From Flavobacteriaceae bacterium (GTDB lineage Bacteria; Bacteroidota; Bacteroidia; Flavobacteriales; Flavobacteriaceae), in assembly GCA_030633225.1 (NCBI GenBank), contig DAOVTF010000104.1:1-7031 (forward strand): a stretch of 7,031 bases of DNA, given 5' to 3'. A model generated the notes under the pieces. It was not told the DNA's origin and did not search any database. It saw nothing but the letters and a program-made list of their open reading frames with translations. The translations under genes and the position numbers were made by a program. Shown here in pieces: positions 6,390 through 7,031 of the stretch. Position 1 is the stretch's first letter; each line of letters starts with the position of its first letter.

Positions 6390-6641
6390 ATGAATAAAAA
6401 GAATAAACTTTATTTAGGAATTCTATTTGATTTAATTGGGATGTTATCTTTTGTGTTCCCCCCAATTGATTTTGTTTGGGCACCTTTGTCTGCTTATATT
6501 ATGATAAAGATGTATAAAGGAAATGTTGGTAAAATAGGAGGATTGGTTTCTTTTGTAGAAGAGGCAATTCCGGGTTTAGATTTTTTCCCTTCATTCACAT
6601 TAACTTGGTTGTATGTTTATAAGTACAAAAAGAAAAATTAA
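6390..6641 (+). CDS. Small conserved membrane protein of unknown function
   Basis: This 83-residue protein has a hydrophobic stretch at about 7-24 (LYLGILFDLIGMLSFVFP) and a second, weaker one at about 28-41 (FVWAPLSAYIMIKM). A polar-amphipathic part follows with FVEEAIPGLDFFPSFT (55-70), and the tail is lysine-rich. The combination of LGILFDLIGM, VWAPLSA and FVEEAIPGLDFFPSFT resembles short hypothetical proteins I recall from many Bacteroidota, so it is probably a real conserved gene. No catalytic motif or signal-peptidase site is evident, and I assign no function. The ATG at 6390 follows an AT-rich leader with no Shine-Dalgarno. It diverges from the hemC-like gene across 168 bases, and its TAA shares a TTAA with the stop of the next gene on the opposite strand. 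Confidence 0.75.
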   Translation: MNKKNKLYLGILFDLIGMLSFVFPPIDFVWAPLSAYIMIKMYKGNVGKIGGLVSFVEEAIPGLDFFPSFTLTWLYVYKYKKKN

Positions 6642-6940
6642 TCAAAAAACTTACCTAATCCTAAACGTTGTAACATCTTCTTTTCCATATTCCAAAAGAA
6701 TTGTTTTTGACCAAATAATGCACCAACTATTACAAGTGTAATTTGATATATTATAAAAATCGCAATTATTTTAACAGGCCAATAGAGTAGAGGTGCCGTA
6801 GTTTCCTTATTGACACCTAAAAAATTTGTTACAGGATTTGTTAAAAAAACTGCTAACGAGCCATTAATGGAAAACACCAGGAAAATAATTGCTACTTGAA
6901 AGTTTGATTTTATTCCCCAACGTTGTTTAAGCTTATCCAT
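6638..6940 (-). CDS. DUF6787-type small membrane protein
   Basis: This 100-residue protein resembles the flavobacterial DUF6787 family, sometimes loosely labelled diacylglyceryl transferase although no such catalytic motif is visible here. The N-terminus MDKLKQRWGIKSNFQ is followed by a membrane segment (about 15-35), a short loop with TNPVTNFLGV (34-43), a YWP motif (53-55), a second membrane segment (about 56-76) and the conserved end GQKQFFWNMEKKMLQRLG (77-94). Both termini probably face the same side, given the basic ends; this is inference. Function is unknown. It is transcribed toward the 83-residue gene and overlaps it by four bases at the stops. The family number is from memory; coding status is well supported by the motifs. 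Confidence 0.8.
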   Translation of the reverse strand: MDKLKQRWGIKSNFQVAIIFLVFSINGSLAVFLTNPVTNFLGVNKETTAPLLYWPVKIIAIFIIYQITLVIVGALFGQKQFFWNMEKKMLQRLGLGKFFD

Positions 6941-6947
6941 TAACTAA

Positions 6948-6955
6948 TAAATTTG
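6948..6955 (+). promoter_or_regulatory. Candidate -7 box facing right out of the window
   Basis: TAAATTTG fits the TAnnTTTG consensus on the + strand. A TTG at 6923-6925 is roughly where a -33 box would be, though the 22-base spacing is slightly long. It could drive a gene beginning at or beyond the right edge. Confidence 0.3.
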
Positions 6956-6958
6956 CGT

Positions 6959-6966
6959 CAAAAATA
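6959..6966 (-). promoter_or_regulatory. Candidate -7 box for the DUF6787-type gene
   Basis: The - strand reads TATTTTTG, the same octamer as the box proposed for the hemC-like gene. It lies 18 bases before the start codon, giving a very short leader. No convincing -33 TTTG is seen. Confidence 0.35.
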
Positions 6967-7025
6967 TGACACAAGCATTGAAAGAAATAACGATAAATTA
7001 TAAAAAAATATCGAAAAAAAAATAA
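6966..7025 (+). other. Very short open frame at the right edge (19 codons)
   Basis: ATG at 6966 opens MTQALKEITINYKKISKKK and stops at 7023-7025. It lies just after a candidate + strand -7 box. It could be a leader peptide, or simply chance in an A-rich stretch. I do not recognise it, and the rest of 6941-7031 holds no other coding signal. Confidence 0.15.
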
Positions 7026-7031
7026 CTCCTA

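Noticed and set aside
1..7031. CRISPR arrays, tRNA or rRNA genes, insertion sequences or phage genes
   Set aside because: No regularly spaced repeats, cloverleaf-like segments, transposase motifs or terminal inverted repeats with target duplications were seen.

Overview
The window is AT-rich, and its protein families and the look of its intergenic regions point to a marine member of the Flavobacteriia (Bacteroidota). Shine-Dalgarno sequences are mostly absent, -7 boxes of the TAnnTTTG type occur upstream of genes, and the HemC-HemD fusion, the DUF6787-type protein and the small membrane protein all resemble flavobacterial families. The genus cannot be fixed from this sequence. It looks like ordinary chromosome: no rRNA, tRNA, transposase, integrase, phage gene or CRISPR array was seen, and no gene-free stretch exceeds about 170 bases.

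Left block (1-4628, + strand). Five genes are packed tightly enough to be one transcription unit. They are pxpB (cut by the window edge), pxpC (8-base overlap), an L-threonine aldolase (18-base gap), a secreted M28 metallopeptidase with a C-terminal fibronectin-III-like domain (4-base ATGA overlap) and an exported MsrA. PxpB and PxpC are two of the three subunits of ATP-dependent 5-oxoprolinase; PxpA is not in view and may lie upstream. The block suggests amino-acid and peptide salvage (5-oxoproline to glutamate, threonine to glycine and acetaldehyde, extracytoplasmic peptide trimming) plus repair of oxidised methionine in exported proteins.

Middle (4635-6221, - strand). A 528-residue protein has the full HemC (hydroxymethylbilane synthase) plus HemD (uroporphyrinogen-III synthase) layout, yet most HemC catalytic positions are substituted. 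The dipyrromethane cofactor cysteine is His, the catalytic aspartate is Lys with the lysine before it now Ala, three pyrrole-binding arginines are Gln, Cys and Thr, and the glycine-rich loop is lost. The frame is fully open and the flanking motifs stay in register. It therefore looks like an intact pseudoenzyme or repurposed paralogue rather than decaying DNA, and it is the most interesting item in the window. It converges on msrA, with both stop codons inside a small hairpin, and stands apart from any other haem gene.

Right block (6222-7031). A 168-base divergent spacer holds a probable promoter for the hemC-like gene and two short palindromes. It is followed by an 83-residue membrane protein of unknown function (+) and a DUF6787-type membrane protein (-), whose stop codons share one TTAA. 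The last 90 bases hold back-to-back candidate -7 boxes and no convincing gene.
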